DNA from: Campanula takesimana | Lineage: Eukaryota; Streptophyta; Magnoliopsida; Asterales; Campanulaceae | Direction of reading: 5' to 3' | DNA length: 64,000 nt | NCBI GenBank assembly: GCA_026119855.1 | Contig: JAOWBW010001449.1 | Span: 124,001 to 188,000 of the forward strand | In this document: positions 22,782-32,898 of the stretch, one piece after another | How the letters are laid out: each line of letters begins with the position of its first letter | Numbering within the stretch: position 1 is the stretch's first letter | Notes under the pieces: generated by a model | Told to the model about the DNA's origin: nothing | The model's database searches: none | The model's input: the letters and a program-made list of their open reading frames with translations, nothing else | Translations under genes and position numbers: made by a program

Positions 22782-24007
22782 ATAAGCAATGACTCAGATG
22801 CAGCATTTAGCAGAGAAGCAAATTGCACAGAAATGTAAGAATGGGATGATCCTGGATCTACTAACGCTCGTGCGCTCACACTAGATATAGAAATAATACC
22901 CCCAATCACTGTAGGATCATCTGTGGCTTGTTGTTGATTCATTGCAAACACTTTCCCTTGGACCTTGGGCTTTCCCGCAGCGTCCCTTTTCTGACCCTGA
23001 GGAGCACCAGCTCCTACCCCAGTCGGTTGACCCCTGCCTCTAGTACAATCCCTCGCAATATGACCCATTTGACAACAATTAGTACACCTTCCCTGTTTCT
23101 TCCAACAACGGTCTTCTGAATGGCCTTCCCTTTGACAATACAAACAAAGTCTCCTATTTTGGTTCCCTTGGTTCCCGGAAGTGGTACCCGGGTTCCTTGG
23201 GATCGGTTGCCCTCGGGACTGAGATTGTCCCCCAAAGTTACCTCGGTTATCAATCCTTGGTTGTGACTTGTTCTGCGCTCCTTGCTTACTCGGGTTAGCT
23301 ACCTCGGTCTTCCTCTTATGTTCCCCAATATCTTGCTCTATAAGATAGGCACGGTCTACCGCATCCTGAAATGTCACAATCCTCTGGGCTATAAGCTGAG
23401 TCCGAATAGAAGTCTTCAAACCCCGAATAAATCTCATAGCTTTCTGTTCTTCGGTCCTCACAAGATAGTCACAATACCGGGCTAATTCTGTGAACTTAGC
23501 CGAGTATTGAGCTATAGACAACAAACCTTGCTCCAAGTTGAGAAGCTCGATCTCCTTTCGGTTCTGATCCACTACCGGAATGAAATGCTCTTTGAACTTC
23601 CGCACAAACAATTCCCAAGCATACACTGTGTGAGTGTCATCCCAACTAGCTTTAACCCCTTTCCATCAATGCTCGGCAGCACCCACAAGCTTATAAGACG
23701 CAAACCGGACCCTATCCTCGTCCGTGCACCCAAACACATCATAGATCTTCTCCATAGACTCAACCCATAGTTCGGCCTTCTTCACATCGGGCTCACCGTC
23801 AAACTCTCTTGGTTTTAATTTCAGAAACTGCTCCAACCCGTAACGTGGAGGTGGCACATGCTCCTCTCTTGGCCCTTGGTCATGAATAGCCTTCATGGCC
23901 GCCTCAAACATACCTTGGAACATGGCACGGTTCTCTTCCCGAAGATCATTCTGATTCTGAGTCCCACTAGAACCTTCACCTGTTCTTCTTCTAGCCATTG
24001 GAAACAA
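22775..24007 (-). pseudogene. Element B gag with zinc knuckles, one nonsense codon
   Basis: One frame from ATG 24007 (MFPMARRRTGEG) interrupted only by TGA at 23668..23666, where a TGG codon (AEHW) is expected. The second part has the retrotransposon gag core, then two CCHC knuckles at 23045..23146 (CLYCQREGHSEDRC and CTNCCQMGHIARDC), and the protease active site DPGSSHSYIS at its end. Gag packages the RNA. The nonsense codon, a G-to-A change, separates 113 N-terminal residues from the rest. Nearest upstream signals are the primer site and 5' LTR at 24094 and 24108. Confidence 0.9.
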
Positions 24008-24093
24008 TTACCTGCATAAAACATCACTCCGAACACAACTACCCTCCTAGGTCATACTAGTCCACCTAGACTTATACTTAGAGCTAAACCATA

Positions 24094-24105
24094 GCTCTGA
24101 TACCA
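24094..24105 (-). other. Primer binding site, tRNA-iMet type (element B)
   Basis: Minus-strand TGGTATCAGAGC, two bases from the 5' LTR end at 24108. Confidence 0.92.
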
Positions 24106-24107
24106 AC

Positions 24108-26245
24108 TGTCGCGACCCCGAATCCCGCGGGCCCGAGATCGCGAGCTGGACGTCGACTTACTAATCAAAATACCAAAATATCGGAGATAAAAATTTCATT
24201 TCATATCAAAAGATGATAACACAAGGTTTTTGGAAAACAATTTAACAACAACAATGTACTAGTGTAAGCCCCATAAGCTCATACTACAAAATAATAAAAT
24301 ATACAAATCTTAGTGACGTCAAAGTGTGCTACAACTATCCCCAAAAGAGTTACACATTTATATAATGTAAACCCACCAATATACACTCGCCCCAAAAGCT
24401 CAACCCTCGCGACGTCCTGTCTTGTGATCAGCGAGTCTAATCCTTTCCACCTGGGGGGGGGGTTAAGGAAAAACAAAGACAAAATAAAAGGGGGTGAGAT
24501 AAATCTCAATAAGTTACTAATGCAACTACATGACATGCTATGATGCAATAATCAATAATAAATCACATAACACATAACAATTTTCATATATCAGATAGCA
24601 GCGGAAATAAACAATTAACAAAGGATATTAGCCAAGGTTTCCCAACTGATAAAACCAAATAAAGGTCGCTGCGCAGCTTCAATAATCAACAAATCATCAT
24701 CTTCATAATAGCATGAAAGCTGAAGAGAAATCCCCGGTACCGGAACCAATAACCAGGGGACAGTGACACACAGTCAAAGCCCGAAAACCAATAGCTAAAG
24801 TGCTCACAAAGGGTCTAGCTCATCTCACATCCAAGGCCAATCTGGAGGAGGGAAATAATGGGGCAAAACAATGGTCAACATCACAATGGACTTGGCTGTG
24901 CCATCATAATGTTTCGCATCGCCCAAACACACACAAATACCAGCTGGACTTTCAAATAAAAGCTAAGTAATAAACTCTAGCTTAAATAAACAACCACTGA
25001 TTCCAAAGTACGGAACCATTCCAATTAATCACCAAAAGATGAATTGAATAAACGCGCATCACAAAAGTGCTTCACATTTCCAAATAATAATTTAATCAAA
25101 TCCCATATCACATACGTTCACAAAGGAACCAAAATCATTATTAGAGTACTCCATAATGGTCATTTAAGCCTAAAGGGACACTACTCAAAATAGGGGTTGA
25201 AGTTATAATCTACTTCAAAAACAATTAAAGAATAAGTGCCAGGAATTGGAGGCCGGCGGGCGCCTAGGCGGAGGCGGGCGGTCGCCCGAAAGGGTACGGG
25301 CGGGCGCTCAGAAAGGAACAGGCGGGCGCTCTCGAGAGGCAGAAACTATGGGTCATTAACATCACAAGTAAGCGGGCGCTCATGGGCTGGCGCCCGGATC
25401 AATTCTGGGTCGGAGAACAGAGCTGGGTTCACCATTTCGAACCAAAACACAAACCTTCACTAAATGCTCAAAATCAAAGCTTTCAAACTAGTTTCTAAGG
25501 TACTAAAACAACATCTAAACATCAAGGGAAGCTAAACAACACCATCTCACAACCCAAAACAAGATTTAAACCCAACATTCACATATTCACCATTTTTAAC
25601 CCAAAAACCCAAATAATTCCCAAATAAATTCCAAATAAATTGCAACCTCATCCAAACTTCAATTATAACAACCCAAGCATTATATAAGTATGATATGAAC
25701 ATTTTAGCATAAAAATGGGGGAAAAGCAACTTACTTGAATTTTCTCAAAGTTGCCGGAACTCGAATATTTTTAGCCCTCTACGATCCTAACGACGATCTA
25801 AACAAGTTTCATGTTTTAAGAAGTGAGAAATAATGAGAGGAAGAGGAATAAAATGAAGAGAGAAGGAAGAGAGAAAAACTTACCTTTTGCTATGGAAGAG
25901 AGAGAGAGAAATGAGCTGGGAGATGGAGTGAAAGAGTGAGGGAGGTGAGGGAGGAGAGGGGAGTAGGGAGGGAGTAGGAGAAGGATGATTCAAAAAGTTA
26001 CATTTAGGCCCCTCCCCATCCACTAACACAAATACTTACACTCCCATCTAACAATTAAGACCAAATAATACTACACTAGCACAAATGACTCAAATAAAAT
26101 GCTAGGCATAAATTATTATAACACATAAAATTCACACATAGATATTTAAATAAATAATAATTTAAATAAATAAATAAGCAAATAAATAAATAAATAATAA
26201 TTATTTATTACTGATAAAATAGAGTCTAGTTTTTGGGTCGTGACA
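24108..26245 (-). repeat. 5' LTR of Tekay element B
   Basis: 2138 bp with the same TGTCGCGACCCC and GGGTCGTGACA borders as the 3' LTR. By eye about eight mismatches in the 230 bp next to the TGTCGCG end and fewer elsewhere. The GC-rich GGCGGGCG block is at about 25235..25400. Confidence 0.93.
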
Positions 26246-26250
26246 AGTAC
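26246..26250. repeat. Target site duplication AGTAC (right) of element B
   Basis: Matches 17345..17349. Confidence 0.95.
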
Positions 26251-27412
26251 CTAGAGGGTTGTTGTGGAACACTCTAGTGTTTGAAATTGGTTCCTTTGTG
26301 AACAAATGTGTTATGGAATGTGAATAAGGAGTAATTGGATATAGTTGAACATATTTTGATGTGGTTTGGATTGGTTCATCTTTGTGATGTGTTTGGCTTG
26401 GTTCCCTACTTTGGAATCATTGTCCTTGGCTGTTGTTTAAGCAAGTATTCATTACTATGCTAGTGTTAAAGTCCAGCTGGTCTTGTATTATGGAGTCGGG
26501 ACAGTGGTAGGGATTATAATGGCATACGAGCCAAGTTCATTGTAAGGCTTCTACCATTGGTTTCCCATTTTTAACCCCCAGTCCAGATTGACCTTGGATG
26601 GGATGAACTAGCTCCCTCGAGTGATCATTTGGGTTATGACTATGTGTCATATTTCCCTCTCTGGTTACTTTGGTTCTATTGGTTATGGTTTGGTTTTCGG
26701 GATCCCGGTTTCAGCTCTTTGATGCTGCTCAGTTGATACTTCTCAGATGGTTATATGTTTGATTCGAGAACCTTGGATCAGTATCCATGTATGAGTGTAT
26801 AATTTAGCCTTATGTGCTGCCTGATGAGTTGGTCGTTATTTCCAACCGGTATGGGACGGTTGGCGATAGGGAGCCTCTCATGTTATGTGCTATATGCTAT
26901 ATGATTATTTGTTGATATTGTTTCTTTATGATTATCATATCAGCATGTAACGTAGTTGCATTTTAGTAGCTTACTAAGATTCATTCTCACCCCTTATTTG
27001 TTTACTGTTTTAGATAAAGGCGAGTCCAGGGAATAGGAAAATTGCACGGGAGGACGTCGTGGTGGTAAGAGTTTGGGATATGAGTTTTGTCAAGGTTACA
27101 TTACATAGATGTAATACTTTTTGGGTAGAGTTTCCTTGACTTTATCATTTTGTAACACCTATATTTTGGATAGTGTCGGTGTTTGTACATTTGTATAAAA
27201 GTTTGTAAGCCTTCGGACTAAATACTTTCGTTTGTGAAAGTTGTTTGAAAAGTTTGTTAGAAAGTTTGTGGAAGTCTTTGAACTTCAAGTGTGGATTTGT
27301 TTAAACTTTATGAAAGTACATTTCGAAAAAAAATTCTAAAAGTGTTTTATAACGTCTTCCACTCGTGTCCCGAGCGTGGGGCTAAGTAGGACCACGGGTC
27401 TGGGGCGCGACA
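26251..27412 (+). repeat. 3' LTR of Tekay element A, second part
   Basis: Continues the LTR interrupted at 17349, starting CTAGAGGGTTG and ending GGGGCGCGACA; equals 11325..12481 of the 5' LTR apart from a few changes. Together the two parts give 2441 bp. Confidence 0.92.
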
Positions 27413-27417
27413 CCATC
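27413..27417. repeat. Target site duplication CCATC (right) of element A
   Basis: Matches 10050..10054. Confidence 0.92.
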
Positions 27418-27800
27418 CGTTGGGGAAGAGAAAGCAAATGGAAGCTAAGTTCGAAAGGACACTCAATGAGAACCCCTTTGCATTGAGAGACAGGGATTGT
27501 TGTCCCCAGCACACTTCAGTCGATGATGAAAGAAAAGCCAAATGCCAAGCCAGACCCCGTTTCACAAGGTACGAGGATTTCGAAATGCCCATAAGCAAGC
27601 TATTTGAGGAATTGGTTAGGCAAGGCCTTGCGAATCCTCTTGTCAATTACCAACCCACAAACCCCAAGGGGCGTCTCGACACAACTGAATGGTGTGCCTT
27701 TCATAACTACCATGGGCACGATACCGACGATTGCATCACTTTAAAACGCGTCATCCGGAAGTTAATCGCACAAGGAAAGCTTGAACGCCTCGGTTTGTGA
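27418..27800 (+). pseudogene. Tat-like gag, C-terminal part
   Basis: Open in the same phase as 9217..10054 once the nested element and one duplication copy are discounted. It carries KRKQMEAKFERTL near its start, and near its end WCAFHNYHGHDTDDC followed by ITLKRVIRKLIAQGKL. The CxFHxxxGHxTxxCxxLK pattern is the hallmark of gag in Tat/Ogre-type plant gypsy elements, where it stands in place of an ordinary CCHC knuckle. A stop follows at 27798..27800 with no protease or RT frame after it. Confidence 0.8.
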
Positions 27801-30020
27801 AATTGATGGTGTTGTGGTTGCCGCGACAGAGGATGAAATTTCAAAACCCTTTTCATCAACCTCCCCTTAGGAAAAGTTAGAGTCCATTGTTAGGATGTGT
27901 GATAAGTCTTTAGGAAAAGTTGGTTAAGATGTCTGTTAGGTTTAGTTAAAGTCTTGACTCCCCGGTTGATGCCATGCGGTGACCATTTTGGATCCATTGA
28001 CAGTTTTCTTAATAAGATTATTATTGTCATTATTGCCTTGTCCAAAAAAATGTGTGCGAGTCTTTCACCCAAAGCAAAAGTGTGTCTTTCAAAAAAAAAA
28101 AAAAAAAAACCGAGATCAAGTTTTCTTAAAATAAGAAATCAAATTTTTTTCCCTAAAAGGATAATCCGCTAATGAAGCATGCTTCTCGAATCATGGTTAT
28201 AATTTCACCTCGAGGTTTAAAATGCTAAAGTCCTTTGCGGTCTTGTCCACTGGAAACATCAACCAAGGAGCCCACATCTGAAATGATGTCTGAGACTTCC
28301 ATCCACGTGAGCAGGATTGGGACACCGTCCACGAGAAAAGGCCCATGCCTCGGAGGCCCAAAGGCGGCTACATCAAATGGAGATCCGTACCTTCGCCGAA
28401 TGTCATGCGCGAGGTTACGCCCCTTGAAAGGGAGCCACCAAAAGGAGATGGCCAAAGGCGAGTCCGGCGATTGCAATGCCAAGCCAAGTGGAGACCTCGC
28501 GACGTCTTTCCCGATGACAAGGAACCCGAGTTCCCCGCGGAAGACATGGAATATGCCACCGACAAACCCTCCAACAATCAAAGAAGAAAATGGAACATCG
28601 CGTGTCATAGGAGCCCATCCCTTAAAAAAAATGATGAGTCTTCCAGCCTCGTAGGATCTAGATTCTCACAAAAGTCCGTCCCGGACTGTGTTTTTTTATT
28701 TTTGCAAAGCTCCGCACTTGGACATGTATGTACAAAGATATCTCAATAAAAGAGTCATTTTCATTCTCTTCTCTCTAGACTTGAGACATTATTTGCAATA
28801 TACATTTACTCTTGAAATTGCCTTACTTGTTATGATCAATTGATTGCTACATCCCCAAAACGATGAATTGACTTCTAAGCATACTAGTCAATGACGACTC
28901 ATTAAGGGCGAATGGACCTAACACGAATGAGAAATGCTAAACGCAAACAATTAATCTTGATGTGAATAAATGTTGTGATCAATTGGCATGAAGAAACCAT
29001 TAATGGCAAGTCTTCCCTCATACACTTCCCCGATACACAACCCGATACACCTTTCCAAAACCAATTCTTGATGCACATCGAAGGCATCCCGAGATAGTGA
29101 AAAGGCGAGGACGTTGTTGCTCGACCACCGAGATTTGACAGTGCTCATACGTGTGCGACCAAGCATAGGGCTTCCCGAAATCTTAAAAGTCAGCCCAAAG
29201 TAACAGGCACGCCACCAAGGGGCTACAAAGGAGCCAATGCCCGAGAAAGCGAGCTGGGGCTAATGTTTACCTCCTCCAAAAAAAAAAAAGGAGAAGAGGG
29301 AAAGGAAATGAATGTATGGAAAGGAGGAAAGGAAATGGCGGAAAGAAAGGCCCGTTCACACCAGATAGGGTTCACCCCAAGAGGTCCATCTCAAGGAGTT
29401 CACCGCAAAGCAAAGTGAGCAACAACGTCCTTCGAGACAACATCGAAAGAAAGCCAATTTCAGCAAAAGACGGCCTAAAGCCGAACTACGGTGACCTGAG
29501 CTCCTCAAACTGAGGGGAACGTAGGCAACCTTTGGATCCGGTCATATCATGAAATGAATCCATCAAACCTCGGTCCTCCCAAAATGACCCGGTTCTCTTC
29601 CCTTGGTCCCATCAATGACCAATTTCCCAGATAGTGATCAATATCTCCTAAACACATTTTGATCTTGCCATTGATCGGATCTTAATCCCAATTGATCACA
29701 ACATTTATACATGTTAAGGCTAATTGCTTGCTATAATCCTGACTTAATGACAAACATGGTCCATTCAAGCATTCATTTGATGATATTAACTAAGGCAAAT
29801 TTCAAATGTCTCAACAACTCTTCTTTTCTCCATCTTAGGAAAGAGCTAAACACTTGTATTCTGTCAAGCAAGGGCTTCCTCCCATTTCATGATATATTGC
29901 TCAAAGAGCTCACCAGCATAAAGGGACTCTCTCCCAAATAAAATGCCCTTTCATGTTTCCTCCAAGAAAAATACTTTAAAGTCCCCGTTCTATCGAGTCG
30001 GCTGGATCACTCATAAAAAA
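27801..30020 (+). other. Tat-like element, region downstream of gag without recognisable pol
   Basis: About 2.2 kb. ORFs at 28235..28654 and 28345..28749 overlap in different frames, and neither resembles protease, RT or integrase. There is an A-run near 28091..28109 and a purine-rich stretch near 29277..29345. The second CGAACTAC...ACGTAGGCAA motif is at 29482..29530. The stretch is best read as untranslated sequence replacing pol. Confidence 0.55.
29482..29530 (+). repeat. Structured motif copy 2, CGAACTAC...ACGTAGGCAA
   Basis: CGAACTACGGTGACCTGAG, then a perfect small hairpin CCTCA-AAC-TGAGG at about 29503..29515, then GGGAACGTAGGCAACC. It shares both flanks with the copy at 9037, although the loops differ. 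Confidence 0.65.
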
Positions 30021-30029
30021 AAAGGCACC

Positions 30030-30172
30030 AAAAAAGTAGCCCGCTAGGTTGAAAACCCATAAGGGAGGCCTAGGCAAAAGACAGGGTGTGCCAAAAAAGA
30101 TGCAAAAAAGTAGCCCGCTAGGTTGAAAACCCGCAAGGGCGGCTTAGGCAAAAGAAAGGGTGCGTCATGAAA
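30030..30172 (+). repeat. 74-bp direct repeat pair
   Basis: Two copies, offset by 74 bp (GTAGCCCG at 30036 and 30110), of a unit with GTAGCCCGCTAGGTTGAAAA and AAGGG(A/C)GGC(C/T)TAGGCAAA words. They differ by a few substitutions. Located 3' of gag in the Tat-like element. Confidence 0.8.
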
Positions 30173-30199
30173 AAGGGATGGGTTCCTAACCTCACTTCA

Positions 30200-30510
30200 A
30201 AGGTCATGTTGGGTCTACGCCAACGCCAAAGGTCAAAAGATGATACTGGGTCTACGCCAGCATCAAAGGTCGAAGGACGACATTGGGGCTACCTCCACAC
30301 CAATGACCACAAGGGCATGGGGCTACCTCCACAAAGACATGGGGCTACCGCCACAAAGACATGGGGCTACTTCCACAAAGACATGGGGCTACCCCGACAT
30401 CGATGACAACGAGGACATGGGGCTATGCCGCCACCGACACCAATAAGGATATGGGGCTACCTCCAACATCAACAGCGAGAAGGACATGGGGCTACCCCAA
30501 TATCAATGAC
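30200..30510 (+). repeat. Irregular GGGGCTAC array
   Basis: Eight or so copies of ACATGGGGCTACC spaced by about 22 to 45 bp, with the tightest part (about 22-bp period) at 30315..30395. Spacers are related CCACAAAG or GACAACGAGG words. It produces several overlapping open frames that are not genes. Confidence 0.75.
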
Positions 30511-30958
30511 AAAAGGGTTCTCTATACCCGATCACTGCTAAGAAATGGACAAAGCTCCAAGGGACTTTATGCATGATAAACCTCATGGTTAAGTTAAAAT
30601 AAAAAATTTGACTAACATGCTTCGTTAAAAGATTTGCCTTTAGGAATAAGCATTTTAAAGCTTTCCCTTTTGGCCTCATTTATCAAAAAACAATGTTTCA
30701 AGCAAAATGCTTTTGATCTTCTCTCAAAATGATTGGACTTTTTCATCCACAATGTGTCTAAAAGGTCACCCATAGGCTTCCCCCGGTGTCAAGAAAGTGT
30801 GTCAACCTTCCCGTAGAGTTGAGTTGACCAAAGTTCAAACTTTGACCAAAGAGGTCAAGTTAAAATTTTCCCGATCAAAATCCCCAAAGATGGAGTTGAC
30901 CCATGTCAAGCCTTGACCCAGAATGGTCATTTTAGGATAAAGTGTTTGTCCCTGGCAG

Positions 30959-32025
30959 TCCAAAATGATGTAAGACCATCCTTATTAGTCAACCATCTCG
31001 TAGTTAGTGTTGACCAAACCTTTAGGATTGACCAAGTGAAAGTCAAATCCGTTGTTGTCCCGGCAGTCTAAAATGACGTAAGACCATCCTTGTTAATCAA
31101 CCATCTCGTAGTTAGTGTTGACCAAACCTTTAGGATTGACCAAGTGAAAGTCAAATCCGTTGTTGTCCTGGCAGTCCAAAATGACGTAAGACCATCCTTG
31201 TTAGTCAACCATCTCGTAGTTAGTGTTGACCAAACCTTTAGGATTGACCGAGTAAAAGTCAAATCCGTTGTTGTCCCGGCAGTCCAAAATGACGTAAGAC
31301 CATCCTTGTTAGTCAACCATCTCATAGTTAGTGTTGACCAAACCTTTAGGATTAACCAAGTGAAAGTCAAATCCGTTGTTGTCTCGGCAGTCCAAAATGA
31401 CGTAAGACCATCCTTGTTAGTCAACCATCTCGTAGTTAGTGTTGACCAAACCTTTAGGATTGACCAAGTGAAAGTCAAATCCGTTGTTGTCCTGGCAGTC
31501 CAAAATGACGTAAGACCATCCTTGTTAGTCAACCATCTCGTAGTTAGTGTTGACCACACCTTTAGGATTGACCAAGTGAAAGTCAAATCTCGTTGTTGTC
31601 CCGGCAGTCCAAAATGACGTAAGACCATCCTTGTTAGTCAACCATCTCGTAGTTAGTGTTGACCAAACCTTTAGGATTGACCAAGTAAAAGTCAAATCCG
31701 TTGTTGTCCCGGCAGTCCAAAATGACGTAATACCATCCTTCTTAGTCAACCATCTCGTGGTTAGTGTTGAGCAAACCTTTAGGATTGACCAAGTGAAAGT
31801 CAAATCCGTTGTTGTCCCGGCAGTCTAAAGTGACGTAAGACCATCCTTATTAGTCAACCATCTCGTTGTTATCCCGGCAATCCAAGATGACGTAAGACCA
31901 GCCATTTAGTCAACCCTCTCCCATAGAGCTAAGTTGACCAAGTCCCGGCAGTCCAAAATAACGTAAGACCATCCGTATAAGTCAACCCTCTCCATAAGAG
32001 CCAAGTTGACCAAGTCCCTGTGGTC
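30959..32025 (+). repeat. 108-bp tandem array
   Basis: Eight units starting at 30959, 31067, 31175, 31283, 31391, 31499, 31608 and 31716, with a ninth, truncated start at 31824 and diverged half units to about 32025. Period is 108 bp, with one 109-bp unit. Each unit contains AATGACGTAAGACCATCC and TTGACCAAACCTTTAGGATT. Because 108 is a multiple of three, long frames stay open on both strands (31090..31617 plus, 31068..31628 minus). These are by-products. Copies are very similar to each other, so amplification is recent. Confidence 0.95.
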
Positions 32026-32075
32026 AGACCATCATTTTAGTCAACCTCCCATGAGTTAACGTTAACCAAATCTTA

Positions 32076-32530
32076 GCCTCTAACCAAATGAGTGTCATGC
32101 CCGAGCCCTAGCCTCTGACCGAATGAGTGTCATACCCGAGTCCTAGCCTCTGACCAGATGAGTGTCATGCCCGAACCTTAGCCTCTGACCAAATGAGTGT
32201 CATGCCCGAACCCTAGCCTCTGACCGAATGAGTGTCATGCCCGAGTCCTACCCTCTGACCAGATAAGTGTCATGCCCAAACCTTAGCCTCTGACCGAATG
32301 AGTGTCATGCCCAAATCTTAGCCTATGACCAAATGAGTGTCATGCCAGAATCCCTGCCTCTGACCAAGTGAGTGTCATGCCCAAATTCCTGCCTCTGACC
32401 AGATGAGTGTCATGCCCAAATTCCTGCCTCTGACCAGATGAGTGTCATGCCCAAAATCCCTAGCCTCTGACCGAGTGAGTGTCATGCCCAAATCTCTAGC
32501 CTCTGACCGAATGAGTGTCATGCCCGAGTT
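32076..32530 (+). repeat. 35-bp tandem array
   Basis: About 13 units of 35 bp beginning GCCTCTGACCGAATGAGTGT, starting at 32076, 32111, 32146 and onward. Unit-to-unit variation is mainly at the CCCGAGTCCTA end. Confidence 0.92.
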
Positions 32531-32725
32531 CTCCACCCGACCTTGAACGGTCACCCTTAGGCTTGAGACGCTAAGTTCTCCACCCGACCTTTACGGTCAC
32601 CCTTAGACTTGAGACGCTAAGTTCTCCACCCGACCTTTATGGTCACCCTTAGGCTTGAAGACGCTAAGTTCTCCACCCGACCTCGACGGTCGCCCATGGG
32701 TTTGAGTAGCCTTAAAATCTCTCAC
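32527..32725 (+). repeat. 46-bp tandem array
   Basis: About four units beginning TTCTCCACCCGACC, with CGGTCACCCTTAGGCTTGAG inside. It follows directly on the 35-bp array and is the last repeat before the 3' LTR. Confidence 0.88.
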
Positions 32726-32733
32726 CCCTCTTC

Positions 32734-32776
32734 CGAACTACGTTAGGCTTGATTCCCCACGAACGGGATACGTAGG
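32734..32776 (+). repeat. Structured motif copy 3, CGAACTAC...GGGATACGTAGG
   Basis: CGAACTACGTTAGGCTTGAT, then TTCCCCACGAACGGGATACG with potential CCC/GGG pairing, then TAGGAATCC. It is a more diverged member of the motif seen at 9037 and 29482, placed about 120 bp before the 3' LTR. Confidence 0.5.
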
Positions 32777-32898
32777 AATCCTATACCCCTAGGTCCAGCC
32801 ATCTGAAGCAAAATCGGCCCTAGCCATCCTCCCATCAGATTGGGATGCTTTATGTATCGACAAACCCGCTTCTCTAAAGCGACGTTGCCGAGGGGATC

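Larger units (their letters stand above)
17350..26245 (-). mobile_element. Tekay-type chromovirus B, nested in the 3' LTR of element A
   Basis: 8896 bp on the minus strand with LTRs 24108..26245 (5') and 17350..19490 (3'), TGTC...GACA ends, initiator-Met primer site, polypurine tract and AGTAC duplications. Gene order on the minus strand is gag, protease, RT, RNase H, integrase, C-terminal chromodomain, which places it among the chromoviruses. The long LTRs (2.1 kb) and the chromodomain fit the Tekay/Del lineage. Coding capacity is almost complete but carries one nonsense codon and four frameshifts, so it is not autonomous as it stands. Confidence 0.93.
10055..27412 (+). mobile_element. Tekay-type chromovirus A (degenerate), inserted in Tat-like gag
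   Basis: TG...CA LTRs at 10055..12481 and 16071..27412 (the latter split by element B), initiator-Met primer site at 12484, polypurine tract at 16057, and 5-bp duplications CCATC define a full-length gypsy element on the plus strand. Its internal part is only about 3.6 kb, against 4.6 kb in element B. It keeps two zinc knuckles, a protease motif and integrase scraps, but the rest of pol is full of stops and indels. The two LTRs are nearly identical (four changes in the first 215 bp by eye), so insertion is recent relative to the decay of its coding part. Confidence 0.9.

Noticed and set aside
28235..28749. ORFs 28235..28654 and 28345..28749 as Tat protease or other pol parts
   Set aside because: They overlap in different frames and lack the DSG/DTG, YIDD or DDE motifs; composition looks like untranslated sequence.
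31068..31828. Long repetitive ORFs on both strands (31090..31617 plus, 31068..31628 minus, and neighbours)
   Set aside because: They are artefacts of the 108-bp tandem array: 108 is a multiple of three, so any frame open in one unit stays open on either strand. No start context or protein motif supports them.
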